64,000 nucleotides of DNA from a virus, in IMG/VR virus record IMGVR_UViG_3300008259_002809, positions 1 to 64,000 of that record, one strand, 5' to 3'. The notes beneath the pieces are model-generated. The model did not search any database. It had not been told where the DNA came from and worked only from the letters and a program-made list of their open reading frames with translations. Shown in pieces: positions 8,434 to 17,029 of this stretch (position 1 is the stretch's first letter; each line of letters opens with the position of its first letter). The translations under genes were made by a program, and so were the position numbers.

Positions 8434-8874
8434 ATGTCAAATCTAAATATGGGCCATGCGGCCTTTCATCCTTACCACAAAATTGGAGTTGGCTTTGATC
8501 GTATGTTTGAGGAACTGGATCGCTTGATGCAGGTTTCAACCACAGGCAACGGCGGCTACCCTCCCTTCAATCTTGAAAAGACCGGAGACACCAATTATCG
8601 CATCACCATTGCTGTAGCAGGCTTCACTGATGCTGAAATTGATGTTACACAAAAGGAAAATACCTTGACTGTGACCGGAGAAAAGAAAGAAGAAGACCGC
8701 GGCGAATATCTGCATCGTGGCATTGCCACCCGCAGTTTTACTCGTCAGTTTGTTTTGGCCGATCATGTTGATGTCAAGACGGCTGGTCTCAAGGACGGTT
8801 TGCTGGTCATTGACCTAGAAAAACATGTTCCTGAAGAACTCAAGCCACGTAAGATTCCATTGATTAAGGAATAA
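8434..8874 (+). CDS. Hsp20 small heat-shock protein
   Basis: 146 aa alpha-crystallin-type chaperone. The core domain runs from about residue 45 (NYRITIAVAGF) through DVTQKENTLTVTGEKKEED to LKDGLLVIDLE, with a C-terminal IPL oligomerisation-type motif (KPRKIPLIKE). It holds unfolding proteins for refolding or proteolysis. Shine-Dalgarno AAGGAG precedes the ATG. Hsp20 is common in T4-like marine phages. It sits between bS21 and ClpS. Confidence 0.93.
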   Translation: MSNLNMGHAAFHPYHKIGVGFDRMFEELDRLMQVSTTGNGGYPPFNLEKTGDTNYRITIAVAGFTDAEIDVTQKENTLTVTGEKKEEDRGEYLHRGIATRSFTRQFVLADHVDVKTAGLKDGLLVIDLEKHVPEELKPRKIPLIKE

Positions 8875-8887
8875 CTTTGTGATAAGG

Positions 8888-8913
8888 GTAGGTAGTCCAA
8901 CCGGACTACCTAC
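8888..8913 (+). terminator. Strong hairpin after hsp20
   Basis: GTAGGTAGTCC (8888-8898) pairs perfectly with GGACTACCTAC (8903-8913), loop AACC. No clear T-run follows, so it may be a weak terminator or an mRNA 3'-end stabiliser. Confidence 0.55.
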
Positions 8914-8923
8914 TCAGTAACTT

Positions 8924-8931
8924 GCTAAATA
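8924..8931 (+). promoter_or_regulatory. Late-promoter-like octamer for clpS, GGAG at +1
   Basis: GCTAAATA, 5 nt, then GGAG (8937-8940). A transcript starting 6 nt after the octamer would begin with GGAG, the ribosome site itself, 12 nt before the ATG at 8953. Confidence 0.6.
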
Positions 8932-8952
8932 TCCTCGGAGACTGTAAACACA

Positions 8953-9264
8953 ATGACTGACACCGCAATTGCAACCCGCAAAAAAACAGAAAATACCCTA
9001 GGTGTCCGCGAGCCTGAAAGATTTCGCGTGGTAATTCTCAATGACAATTCTACTCCAATGGAGTTTGTCATTGAACTGCTAAAAGTAATTTTCCACCACA
9101 GCCAAGAAGCCGCTGTTCAGATCATGCTACAAGTTCATCAGAACGGCAAAGGCACCGCTGGAGTTTACAGTTTTGAAGTGGCCGAACAAAAGGCGCACGA
9201 AAGCACACAAATTGCTCGCACCAATGGCCATTCATTGGGTGTAACCGTAGAACTTGATGCCTAA
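8953..9264 (+). CDS. clpS: ClpS N-degron adaptor
   Basis: 103 aa. ClpS delivers proteins with N-terminal Leu, Phe, Tyr or Trp to ClpAP. The pocket residues known from E. coli ClpS (N34, D35, M40, H66) align with N30, D31, M36 and H62 here (VVILNDNSTPMEFVIELL and MLQVHQNGK); D36 is Asn32. The flexible N-terminal extension that enters the ClpA pore is present (1-22). A ClpA partner is encoded in the same window (45226), which supports a working phage N-degron pathway using host ClpP. Confidence 0.94.
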   Translation: MTDTAIATRKKTENTLGVREPERFRVVILNDNSTPMEFVIELLKVIFHHSQEAAVQIMLQVHQNGKGTAGVYSFEVAEQKAHESTQIARTNGHSLGVTVELDA

Positions 9265-9913
9265 TCTTGGTGTTGTAGCCGACGACGAACCAAACAAAAT
9301 TGAAACATATCAGCGCACCATTTTTGTTGACGTTGATGACACTTGTGTAGATGTATTAGGCGGATTCGTTAATTGGCTAGCGGTCATGAATCGCTTGAAA
9401 AAAGTCACAGGACAGTCCATACAAGATCGAGATCGTTTAGGCGATTGGCTAGGCATTGATGACGGCCTGGCCAATTTATGGGTCAAAGAATTTGTCAATC
9501 ACAGTTGGCAATGGGGCGCACTTAAATCTATCAAAGACGCCAATCGCGCACTACAAGCACTCAAACGTCACGGCTATAAAATCACTGCTCTTGCACATTG
9601 CGGCAATGAACTACATCGTGTAATTCTAAGGCGAGCAAATTTGGAACTGCTGATTCCCAATGTCTTTACTGATTTGTTTTCCATGCCGGAGAAAAATAGT
9701 TTTTATCCTTACATGAAAGACCTTGATGATGCTGTGTGTATCACGGCCAGCATTAAAACAGCACAAGACACCGCACAAGCCGGACACTCTGCGTATTTGC
9801 TAGATCAACCCTGGAATAGAAATTATCAAGATCTACGAGTCAGACGCTTCAACAACTGGATTGATATAGCCAACACTCTGATTCAATCGCCGGCCACAGT
9901 ATTGATAAATTAG
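9257..9913 (+). CDS. HAD-superfamily phosphatase-like protein
   Basis: 218 aa. IFVDVDDTCVDVLGGF is the HAD motif I (DxD nucleophile), and ITALAHCGNE fits motif II. This resembles phage 5'-nucleotidase or 3'-phosphatase-type HAD proteins, so a role in nucleotide salvage or DNA end repair is plausible. The ATG (9257) overlaps the clpS stop; an in-frame TTG lies at 9254. Another HAD protein is at 38719. Confidence 0.7.
   Translation: MPNLGVVADDEPNKIETYQRTIFVDVDDTCVDVLGGFVNWLAVMNRLKKVTGQSIQDRDRLGDWLGIDDGLANLWVKEFVNHSWQWGALKSIKDANRALQALKRHGYKITALAHCGNELHRVILRRANLELLIPNVFTDLFSMPEKNSFYPYMKDLDDAVCITASIKTAQDTAQAGHSAYLLDQPWNRNYQDLRVRRFNNWIDIANTLIQSPATVLIN
9904..9911 (+). promoter_or_regulatory. Late-promoter-like octamer, leaderless (oxygenase)
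   Basis: GATAAATT followed by 5 nt and the ATG at 9917. It lies in the last codons of the HAD gene. No Shine-Dalgarno sequence. Confidence 0.5.
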
Positions 9914-9916
9914 TGA

Positions 9917-10903
9917 ATGAGCACCAATATTGTTCCGCCGGCCCAAACTGTCTGGGCAGAATACAATCCCAACACCATGCGTTTTACAGGTCAGTGGCAA
10001 TTGCTGTCACCGGGCCGCAGTCCTGCAGATCCCACAACCTGGACACAGTTGGACATGATGGATGCTGTGCCTTTGTTGAACGGCACCCGTGATTGGCGTA
10101 GAATGGCCCGAGTGGCCAATCGTGTAATTGACATAGACCCTGCGGTTGACCTGCGTTTTCTCAGTCATATCAGTCCAAAGGCATGGCCAGAGCTACGTCT
10201 AGTAGATGCCAAGTGGTCACGAGTTCCTTATGTGCCTTTGGCCATACCAAAAATTGAGCCCGACGATTGGAATTTATTTTGGGACTTGTGGAAGGCCAAA
10301 AACGCTGACATCACTCGTGGACTCAACGAAACACAATACTGGAAAGGACTGTGTTGTTGGTTAAATCCTGAAATTGATCATACCAAGTTTAACTACAGCA
10401 ACACAGTGGTTGATGATTGGTCAGCACATTTTCCTCGAATGTTTGAAGCCTTGCGTGATTGCTTGCCTTGGTATAGCATGGAAAAGGTTGTGCTGTGGTC
10501 TAACATCAACGAAGTAAATCCGCACATTGATCCTGATGCTGTGATTTATCCTTGGCCTGACAGTCTGCGTGTTATGATTTGGGATACCAATGACGGTCCT
10601 ACATTTTGGATGAGCAAATGGCCCGAACGTGGCGAAGCATTCAATCCACCCATTATCAATGTTCGCACCAAAGGCAGTTACGGTATCAAGGCTGACAGAA
10701 TCCCCCAAGACCAGCGCACTTATGTAAAACTGCCTGCAGATACCAATACCTTTGTGTTCAACAATGGTGCATTTTTACATGGTGCTGATTTGGCCAAACC
10801 TAAAATTATCATGGCCATCAAAGGCCGCCCCAAGGTTTTTGAATGGCTTCAAGCATTAGAAGCCAGTTACACAAAATATCAAAACGAAATTCCGTTGCTA
10901 TGA
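9917..10903 (+). CDS. 2OG-Fe(II) oxygenase-like protein
   Basis: 328 aa. The C-terminal half carries an HxD site (NEVNPHIDPDAV), a beta strand SLRVMIWDT, and FNNGAFLHGADLAKPKIIM with the distal His and a basic residue in place of the 2OG-binding Arg. The order fits a double-stranded beta-helix oxygenase. The N-terminal 130 residues are unassigned. It overlaps the next oxygenase gene by 4 nt, so the two are co-translated. Confidence 0.68.
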   Translation: MSTNIVPPAQTVWAEYNPNTMRFTGQWQLLSPGRSPADPTTWTQLDMMDAVPLLNGTRDWRRMARVANRVIDIDPAVDLRFLSHISPKAWPELRLVDAKWSRVPYVPLAIPKIEPDDWNLFWDLWKAKNADITRGLNETQYWKGLCCWLNPEIDHTKFNYSNTVVDDWSAHFPRMFEALRDCLPWYSMEKVVLWSNINEVNPHIDPDAVIYPWPDSLRVMIWDTNDGPTFWMSKWPERGEAFNPPIINVRTKGSYGIKADRIPQDQRTYVKLPADTNTFVFNNGAFLHGADLAKPKIIMAIKGRPKVFEWLQALEASYTKYQNEIPLL

Positions 10904-11832
10904 CCATTTATGTAAATTTAAATCTTGCACCAGAGTTTAGGCCAGTGTCAGGCACACTGGACAACAAAGCCAGTTTTTTAAATTCCTCATTGATGCCCAG
11001 AGAGTCACGTGCCAGTTTGCTGAAGTTTGGTATGCCACAAGTGGATTTTGCTAGGCTTGTGTCAGACACCTTGGAGGCCTGCACAGTCTACGGCCTACAC
11101 CAATACAGGATTGGTCGTGACAGCGATGGACAGCCCAAAAATGACACTGGTTATTTGGGCATGGGCTTGACCTATAATCCCAGGCATGTAGACGGCACTG
11201 ATGTAGATCCTCATCAGCAAGTGCAGGGCAACCATAACCCCGGCGCCAAAGGCTATCAGGGCGCCAATCCTTTCAGCAGAATCAATGGTGAGGAAGCACG
11301 AACCTACAGCAAAAAGAACACACACTATGACACCTACAGTATGTGCTACCGCACTCCTGGCAGTCGTCATGGATATCTAGGCGAATTTGTTGACAGTTTC
11401 AAAAGGACCATGGTGCGTAGCAGTATCAGAACCATTGATGCCAGCAGTCGCCAAGGGCAAACTCGCGTCAACGGAGAGCAGTTGGCTGGAGTAAGTTGGC
11501 ACACTGACGAGTCAATGTTTGAAAATCTACGCATCAATATTCCTGTGGTCACTGATCCAATTTTTGTGTTAGAGCAACAAGGACAACAACCTGTGCATTT
11601 GGAAGCCGGCTATGCCTACACCTGGGATACAGGACTACTGCATCGCGCCTATACCACCGAAGTCACTGACACGCCTGTGCTTCGCACCCACATCATGCTG
11701 GGTTTCAGTTGCTGGTGGGATTTTGATGAAGCCACTGACACCTGGCGCCAGAATGAATTTTTTGGTCGTAAACACCCACAAGACATGCTCATTGACGGCG
11801 ACGTAATCCCAGGGCTGGTTCTAGCCCAATAA
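10900..11832 (+). CDS. 2OG-Fe(II) oxygenase, Asp/Asn hydroxylase-like
   Basis: 310 aa; ATG 10900 overlaps the preceding stop (ATGA). The motifs are GVSWHTDESMFENLRINIPV (HxD), WDTGLLHRAY (distal His) and LRTHIMLGFS (2OG Arg). The central region is rich in Gly, Tyr and His and is unassigned. Likely hydroxylase of an unknown target, paired with the oxygenase at 9917. Confidence 0.78.
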   Translation: MTIYVNLNLAPEFRPVSGTLDNKASFLNSSLMPRESRASLLKFGMPQVDFARLVSDTLEACTVYGLHQYRIGRDSDGQPKNDTGYLGMGLTYNPRHVDGTDVDPHQQVQGNHNPGAKGYQGANPFSRINGEEARTYSKKNTHYDTYSMCYRTPGSRHGYLGEFVDSFKRTMVRSSIRTIDASSRQGQTRVNGEQLAGVSWHTDESMFENLRINIPVVTDPIFVLEQQGQQPVHLEAGYAYTWDTGLLHRAYTTEVTDTPVLRTHIMLGFSCWWDFDEATDTWRQNEFFGRKHPQDMLIDGDVIPGLVLAQ

Positions 11833-11937
11833 AACCCTAGTTTACCAAAGCGCCAATTGCTGGTGTTTTAAATTTTCAGGCCCGGCGCTAAGTAGCCAAG
11901 CACAATGCTAGATTGTGCCAATCGAGGGCCTGTAAAA

Positions 11938-12390
11938 ATGAGCCGTAGATCCCCGGGTCGACGTCAATCTGCTAAACGCTTGCCATTGTCAGTATTGGTG
12001 CGTAAGGCTGAGCAGTTTGACAAAACCAATCAATTTGTTGCTAACCATGAACATGCTCGCATAGTATGGGAAGCACTGAATCACGCTGTGTTTAACGGCG
12101 TGTTAGAATTTCCAGAAAAAATCATAATTCAAGATCGTAAAAAATGGGATTTTTGGGGCGAATGCGAAGGCTGGCAACGAGGACATCGTTACGGTCCACA
12201 TTATACCAAAGCAATTAGACTGCAAAAAACATATCTAGATCCAAAAAGATTCATCGACGTTATGGCACACGAAATGGTTCATCAATATGAATGGGAAAGA
12301 CAAGGCGTAATGACACATGGCAAAACGTTTTGGGCTTGGAAAGAAAAATTAGCCGAAAAAGGAATTCCACTGACCAGTAGTTTTGCATAA
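11938..12390 (+). CDS. SprT-like zinc metalloprotease domain protein
   Basis: 150 aa. HEMVHQYEWERQG is the zinc site (HExxH) and THGKTFWAWKEKL carries the third ligand position, as in SprT/Spartan-type proteins. ATG 11938 is preceded by GAGG; an upstream in-frame ATG at 11905 would add 11 residues. Very basic N-terminus (RRSPGRRQSAKR) suggests DNA binding. Spartan relatives cleave DNA-protein crosslinks; that role is inference here. Confidence 0.78.
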   Translation: MSRRSPGRRQSAKRLPLSVLVRKAEQFDKTNQFVANHEHARIVWEALNHAVFNGVLEFPEKIIIQDRKKWDFWGECEGWQRGHRYGPHYTKAIRLQKTYLDPKRFIDVMAHEMVHQYEWERQGVMTHGKTFWAWKEKLAEKGIPLTSSFA

Positions 12391-12393
12391 ATT
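12386..12393 (+). promoter_or_regulatory. Late-promoter-like octamer, leaderless (oxygenase)
   Basis: CATAAATT followed by 5 nt and the ATG at 12399. No Shine-Dalgarno sequence; same geometry as at 9904. Confidence 0.5.
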
Positions 12394-12398
12394 ATTGC

Positions 12399-13145
12399 AT
12401 GTCAGTGTTCAACTCTACAAATAATACAATACAAGGTCAAGGTCCCAGTGGTAGCCGACAAGGAATTAACACTAGGGCCTTGACCCCTGAATATGTGGCC
12501 GCCGAGGCCGCACTGAGTCAACTGGGCAATTTTGAGCCCTTGGATATACAGTTAGACACCTGGGGCATTGAAAGTGTCATACAAGAAAAATATTCCGCAG
12601 ACTGGGTAGATTATTTGCCCAGGAGTGATCGTCCCAACAACAGAAAAGCCATGAGTCTTACCACAGTTCCTGGCTGGGATCATCGTGCTCCGCCTTCTAT
12701 TCCTGAAGCCATGAAGTTTCTAGGACGCGAAGTTCGCGAGCATGAGTTTTGTGTGCCTACACCTTTGTATCTGGATTGCGATCGTGCCAGTCCACAATTG
12801 GTCAGTCTCCGAAGTTTTCTAGACAATTTCAATCCATTGGGCAGGACATTTATTGTCAATTCTGGCATTGGCGGCTATTTTGTCCCACACAGAGATCATC
12901 CTGGCATGCCGCGTCCGTGTTTTAGGTTAGTGGCATTTTTAAAAAATGTTGGACCCATGCAGTATGACTGGTGGCAAGACGACAGAAAAATGCACATTGA
13001 ACCCGGTCGTGTCTATTATGTCAATACTCGCATGACTCACAGAACAATTAGTTGGGCGCAAGACAGTTGGCATTTGATTTTAAATGTGCCCTTTACTGTG
13101 CCTAATGTAAATTGGGTATTGGAAAATCTACAGCATAGGCATTAA
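12399..13145 (+). CDS. 2OG-Fe(II) oxygenase, Asp/Asn hydroxylase-like
   Basis: 248 aa. GYFVPHRDHPGM gives the HxD iron site, NTRMTHRTISW the distal His, and SWHLILNVPF the last strand. The N-terminal 100 residues are unassigned. It is followed after 1 nt by the QueC-like gene, so the two are probably one transcript. Confidence 0.78.
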   Translation: MSVFNSTNNTIQGQGPSGSRQGINTRALTPEYVAAEAALSQLGNFEPLDIQLDTWGIESVIQEKYSADWVDYLPRSDRPNNRKAMSLTTVPGWDHRAPPSIPEAMKFLGREVREHEFCVPTPLYLDCDRASPQLVSLRSFLDNFNPLGRTFIVNSGIGGYFVPHRDHPGMPRPCFRLVAFLKNVGPMQYDWWQDDRKMHIEPGRVYYVNTRMTHRTISWAQDSWHLILNVPFTVPNVNWVLENLQHRH

Positions 13146-13146
13146 A

Positions 13147-13794
13147 ATGATTATTCAAGCAGGCCCCACTGGCAATAAAAAAGAAATTCGCATTGAACTA
13201 CCTCAGCAACATCGTGAAATTGGTGTAATGCTGTCAGGCGGCGCAGACTCGGCAATATTGCTTTATTTGTTGGCCTTGGAAAACAAAGAGCATGGTTGGC
13301 AACACAATCTCAGGCCCATGTGTGTTCCTAGAACTGATGGTGCATGGCTTTATGTTAGAGCAATTGTAGAGTGGGTCAATGCTAGACTGGGCACACACAT
13401 TCCAGCACCTATACAAGTGGGTGACCCCACAGTTCATCACAGTAAGCAGACTCACACCGGAGAACGTGATGCTCGCAGACTGCACGGCATTGAACACATC
13501 TTCTACGGCAGTCAAGCACACCCACCTGTGCCCATGCCTGGGGAATATCCGCATAGACCTGCACAGATACATTTTACCAATGATGCTGGAGTCATAACCT
13601 GCACCTGCCCATTTGCTTTGGTAGACAAACGCCATACTATGGACTTGTTTGTTCAGTTTGATTGTTTTGGGCTATTGAGTATCACACACAGTTGCACAGA
13701 GCAAACACAAGGTCGTTGCGGTCAGTGTTATAACTGTGTTGAACGTGCCTGGGCACTTGCAGAACTGGGTGTTGCTGATTCTGGCTCAATGTAG
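13147..13794 (+). CDS. QueC-like PP-loop ATPase
   Basis: 215 aa, close to QueC length. The PP-loop SGGADS (30-35) binds ATP. The C-terminus has four spaced Cys (SCTEQTQGRCGQCYNC) like the zinc site of QueC, which converts 7-carboxy-7-deazaguanine to preQ0. A QueD-like protein is encoded at 34423, so a phage 7-deazaguanine route is possible. It overlaps the convergent radical SAM gene by 67 nt. It could also be a related PP-loop enzyme with another substrate. Confidence 0.7.
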   Translation: MIIQAGPTGNKKEIRIELPQQHREIGVMLSGGADSAILLYLLALENKEHGWQHNLRPMCVPRTDGAWLYVRAIVEWVNARLGTHIPAPIQVGDPTVHHSKQTHTGERDARRLHGIEHIFYGSQAHPPVPMPGEYPHRPAQIHFTNDAGVITCTCPFALVDKRHTMDLFVQFDCFGLLSITHSCTEQTQGRCGQCYNCVERAWALAELGVADSGSM

Positions 13795-14738
13795 CGTTTG
13801 TCTAAGGGAATGTCAGCGGCTGTTTTACACCACTGACGAGGACACGTTACTGGACTAGACAGCAGTTCAAACTCATCAATTCTTCCCAGACGTTGCACAC
13901 GACAGTTGCCAGCATAGGCATAACCATCAAAATTAACAGTGACACCAGCATGACCAGCACTACAACTCCAGCCGCGGAAACTGTGTTGTTTTGTATTGAC
14001 TAGATCAAACGGGTTGGTCAGCACTGAATCAGTGCCATCGCTGTAAATCAATCGTGAATTCAATGGCACGTTGCCAAATCGCCGCTGTGGTCGTTGTCCG
14101 TGTGCATGAATACCACGAATATATTCAATTTGATCAGGGTGATATTCCCATGGTTGCCCATCTGTGACACCACCAGAATGATCAGTGAGTATTTTGGCAT
14201 TGACCAAGGCCTGTAGTCTTGGTGTCAATTGCTGATACATTTCTTGCACACGATGCCAATTTCCTGGATCGCACATCATGTTGTAGGCCACTTCCACATT
14301 GTGGTCTAATAGAAATTCACCCAGTTCATTTACACGGTCAATTTTAGTCCACTCGGCATGCAAACTCATGGTGATTTTATCTGGCAAGTGTTGGAGTCCT
14401 GTCCACCATTCGTAGGCTCTGGAACCATTGGTTATGGTTTCAACAATGCCGTAGGGATGCAGGGTATTGACAATTTCCTCATACATGGGATGTAGTGTGG
14501 GTTCTCCACCTGAAATACAAACTTGTAGAAATCTGTCTTGACGATGGCGGTTGATCAAACGATCCAAGAAACGTCTAATCTCATCATCACTGGGGTATCC
14601 TGGTTTTCGTCCGGCCTTGAAGTTTCCTGAGTGTAAACTGTCCGGGCAGTAATTACAGCGAAAATTACAAAAGTCTGTCAGAGTCCAGTAAACATACAGC
14701 ACAGGATGACGACGTTCAATGGCAACAATTCTTTTCAT
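13728..14738 (-). CDS. Radical SAM protein with C-terminal Cys-rich (SPASM-like) region
   Basis: 336 aa. The cluster motif is CNFRCNYC near residue 28, followed by the GGEPTLH motif that binds SAM. The C-terminus has further Cys (WSCSAGHAG, AGNCRVQR, TCPRQWC), like SPASM/twitch domains that hold auxiliary Fe-S clusters in peptide- and sugar-modifying enzymes. It directly follows the oxygenase gene at 14739 (operon with the reductase at 15407). It is larger than QueE and lacks a clear QueE layout. Confidence 0.78.
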   Translation of the reverse strand: MKRIVAIERRHPVLYVYWTLTDFCNFRCNYCPDSLHSGNFKAGRKPGYPSDDEIRRFLDRLINRHRQDRFLQVCISGGEPTLHPMYEEIVNTLHPYGIVETITNGSRAYEWWTGLQHLPDKITMSLHAEWTKIDRVNELGEFLLDHNVEVAYNMMCDPGNWHRVQEMYQQLTPRLQALVNAKILTDHSGGVTDGQPWEYHPDQIEYIRGIHAHGQRPQRRFGNVPLNSRLIYSDGTDSVLTNPFDLVNTKQHSFRGWSCSAGHAGVTVNFDGYAYAGNCRVQRLGRIDEFELLSSPVTCPRQWCKTAADIPLDKRYIEPESATPSSASAQARSTQL

Positions 14739-15410
14739 TTAAATCCTACTGGTAAAAATACTAAGCCCCAGTTTGCGTCGAATGCCATTTCTAGGAAATG
14801 CACTACTGACATGCAGACGATTTCTAGGAAATGTCATGGGCACACCTGGTGTCCAGGTAAAATGTCGGTCAACAGTTAGTCCATAAAAGTTTTTTATATT
14901 AAGGTGCGGGCAATGTTCCAACAAAACACCATCTAATGTGCTGGGCTCATCAAGGTTGCCTACTCCTTCGTTCCAATAATCTCTTACCACTACATTATAT
15001 TCATTGGGTTCAGTGTCTTCGCCATGCAGGAAAAATGCCGCAGGGCCTGACCAAGTTTGATTAAGCACCAGGAATCTATTGCGGTCTAAATGCACAGGTA
15101 TATCTTCGCGCAGTTCTTGCCGCAATGGAAATACAAATGTTTGCCAGACCTTTTCAGGTCCTTCCTTTCCTGTATCGGCATGCACACGATAGCCTGTTTC
15201 AGTTTCAAAGAAATTGCCCCCAGCCACACGCCAAGTTCCAATGCCCAATACCGAATCAATGATGGGTTCAACAATGTCAACAGCACCAGCAATGTCCAGG
15301 CCAAACCTGCGCCCAGGAAGAGTCTGCATTTCTTGATTGTTTTCAAATTCTGCGATCAACAGCATTAGTTGTTCATCAGACAGCGGAGGTAATACCTGTG
15401 GTGTTATCAT
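14739..15410 (-). CDS. 2OG-Fe(II) oxygenase-like protein
   Basis: 223 aa. GYRVHADTGKEGP carries an HxD site, NRLHVSSAFP the distal His, and RRKLGLSIFTSRI the basic residue strand. Middle operon gene between an aldo-keto reductase (4-nt overlap, ATGA type) and a radical SAM enzyme, which suggests the three act on one product. Substrate unknown. Confidence 0.68.
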   Translation of the reverse strand: MITPQVLPPLSDEQLMLLIAEFENNQEMQTLPGRRFGLDIAGAVDIVEPIIDSVLGIGTWRVAGGNFFETETGYRVHADTGKEGPEKVWQTFVFPLRQELREDIPVHLDRNRFLVLNQTWSGPAAFFLHGEDTEPNEYNVVVRDYWNEGVGNLDEPSTLDGVLLEHCPHLNIKNFYGLTVDRHFTWTPGVPMTFPRNRLHVSSAFPRNGIRRKLGLSIFTSRI

Positions 15411-16267
15411 GGACGTTGTTCCGGCGTTGGTATTGGGAATAGCCTGTCAATTTCGTTGAGAGTTTGTGTGCTCAATGACAATTGTGAGGCTTTCAAGTTG
15501 TCAATTTGATGTGCAATATCTTTGCTTCTAGGAATGGTAATTAAATTTGTTCTACGCAATTGCCAAGCCAAGGCCAACTGTGCTACGGTGCAACCTTCAC
15601 GTTCAGCCACAGCCGACAATTCTGCACCTTGTGTAAACAGTTTGCCTAGATCCAATGGCGAGTGTGCCATGATAGTCATGTTGTAATTTTTAGTAGCATA
15701 ATCCAACAGGTATCTATCAACCAAGCGGTCAACAATGGAGTAGCGTGTTTGTAGCACACGAGCACCTGCAGTATTATTGACAGCAACGCCGCGCTCGGCT
15801 TCTAGGTTTTTAAACCACTTGATGCCGTCGGGATTGAAATTGCTGACACCGTAGTGCAAAATTCGACCCTGGCTTTTTAGTTCTAAGAATGCATCTACTA
15901 CTCCTGGCAAATCTGTTTCAGGTTTGCGCCAGTGCAGTAGGTAAACATCAATGTAGTCAGTTTGTAGTCTGTCCAAACTGCGACGGCAAGCATCCAAGAC
16001 TGCTTGTTTTGATGTTGCATTGTCAGGCAAGACTTTGCTGACAATTTGAATGTCTTGTCTGGCACCATTCCAAATTTTCACAGCATCTCCCAACAATGCT
16101 TCGCATTGTCCTTGCCCATACATTTCTGCTGTGTCAAACAATCTATAACCCATGTTAAGAGCACTTAACACACGGCTGGTGTCAAAACTGCGTTTCTCGG
16201 GCAAGTTGCCAAATCCACTGAGGCCCAAACCTACACGACTGCGAAATGGAAAATAATTTTCTAACAT
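15407..16267 (-). CDS. Aldo/keto reductase
   Basis: About 286 aa from ATG 16267 (an earlier in-frame start at 16297 is possible). GYRLFDTAEMYG holds the catalytic Asp and Tyr, IVSKVLP the Lys, and VYLLHWRKP the His; SNFNPDGI and ITIPRSKD are the NADPH-binding end. It reduces aldehydes or ketones with NAD(P)H. First gene of a minus-strand operon with an oxygenase and a radical SAM enzyme. CTAAGTA lies 4 nt before its ATG, a variant of the late octamer. Rare in phages. Confidence 0.88.
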   Translation of the reverse strand: MLENYFPFRSRVGLGLSGFGNLPEKRSFDTSRVLSALNMGYRLFDTAEMYGQGQCEALLGDAVKIWNGARQDIQIVSKVLPDNATSKQAVLDACRRSLDRLQTDYIDVYLLHWRKPETDLPGVVDAFLELKSQGRILHYGVSNFNPDGIKWFKNLEAERGVAVNNTAGARVLQTRYSIVDRLVDRYLLDYATKNYNMTIMAHSPLDLGKLFTQGAELSAVAEREGCTVAQLALAWQLRRTNLITIPRSKDIAHQIDNLKASQLSLSTQTLNEIDRLFPIPTPEQRP

Positions 16268-16281
16268 GCGATACTTAGTGG

Positions 16282-16310
16282 TTGACACAGCCAGCAAAAC
16301 GCTCTATGTA
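16282..16310 (+). promoter_or_regulatory. Sigma70-type promoter for the secreted protein gene
   Basis: TTGACA, 17-bp spacer, TATGTA; start near 16317, then GAGAGGAG and the ATG at 16330. Confidence 0.65.
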
Positions 16311-16329
16311 TTAACGAGAGGAGAAAATC

Positions 16330-16782
16330 ATGAAGCGTATACTACTATCAACCTTGGCCGCCATGGCCTTGACTGCATCAGCCCAGGCACAAGACATGAT
16401 GCCTGAACCATTTGCTTGCTCGGGCATATTTGTCAACAGTTATTATGCGGCTGATGGTCAAACAGCAAAGAAAACTGTCAAGACCGCAGAAAAATTCAAC
16501 TTGGTTGTTGATCCTGTAGACAACACCATTACCATCCAAGACCCTGAGGCTCGGCTGACACAAAGATATTCTGGTGTCATTGCTTTGCCCAGTCACTATG
16601 TTCTGGATGGAAATTTTCCTGACAGCGATCGTGCCAGTCACAATGTGATTTTGTTTTTGGATCGTCACACAGGTTCATATCGTTTGTTCAGTTGGACCAA
16701 TCGTGCTAGGCCCGAGCCAATTCAGTTGTTTTCAACACAAGGTTCGGGCATTTGTCAACCTAATCGTTTGTGGAAACCCTGA
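16330..16782 (+). CDS. Secreted hypothetical protein
   Basis: 150 aa. Signal peptide with cleavage after SAQA (about residue 20); the mature part is soluble with two Cys (ACSG near the N-terminus, GICQ near the C-terminus) that may form a disulfide. The beta-rich pattern is not recognised. Periplasmic in the host or released. Strong AGGAG and its own promoter. Confidence 0.7.
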   Translation: MKRILLSTLAAMALTASAQAQDMMPEPFACSGIFVNSYYAADGQTAKKTVKTAEKFNLVVDPVDNTITIQDPEARLTQRYSGVIALPSHYVLDGNFPDSDRASHNVILFLDRHTGSYRLFSWTNRARPEPIQLFSTQGSGICQPNRLWKP

Positions 16783-16814
16783 TTTGTAGCATAAAAACAA
16801 CAGGTTACAGGTTT

Positions 16815-16851
16815 GTTGTAAAAATACAACAATTTGTTGTAAAAATACAAC
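16815..16851 (+). promoter_or_regulatory. Two tandem palindromic operator-like sites
   Basis: GTTGTAAAAATACAAC occurs exactly twice, at 16815-16830 and 16836-16851. Each copy is a dyad (GTTGTA/TACAAC around four bases) and the centres are 21 bp apart, two helical turns. The second copy ends 11 bp before the -35 box at 16863, a position suited to a DNA-binding regulator. Confidence 0.7.
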
Positions 16852-16862
16852 GGTATTTTTGG

Positions 16863-16891
16863 TTGACTCTTTGGCTAAACGGCGCTATAAT
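16863..16891 (+). promoter_or_regulatory. Consensus-like sigma70 promoter
   Basis: TTGACT, 17-bp spacer, TATAAT, among the strongest in the window. Predicted start near 16898 gives a leader of about 132 nt before the ATG at 17030. The leader can form AACCC/GGGTT and CGAGT/ACTCG stems. Confidence 0.8.
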
Positions 16892-17029
16892 AGAAACAAG
16901 AAGAAAGAAAAGCAAGGCGATCCTCAAATGTAAGAACCCAGCAGAAATGCAAAAAGGGTTGTAACCAAGGGATCCGAAGCGAGTTTGGAGACTCGGCCTA
17001 AGCGATACTGTAACGCAAAGGAGCCAAAA

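Noticed and set aside
13728-14738. Assigning the minus-strand radical SAM protein as QueE
   Set aside because: It is much longer than QueE and has SPASM-like C-terminal Cys; adjacency to the QueC-like gene alone is not enough.
16770-16964. Open frame of about 64 codons over the operator and promoter
   Set aside because: It covers tandem operators, a -35/-10 pair and the leader, has no ribosome site, and its composition is not protein-like.
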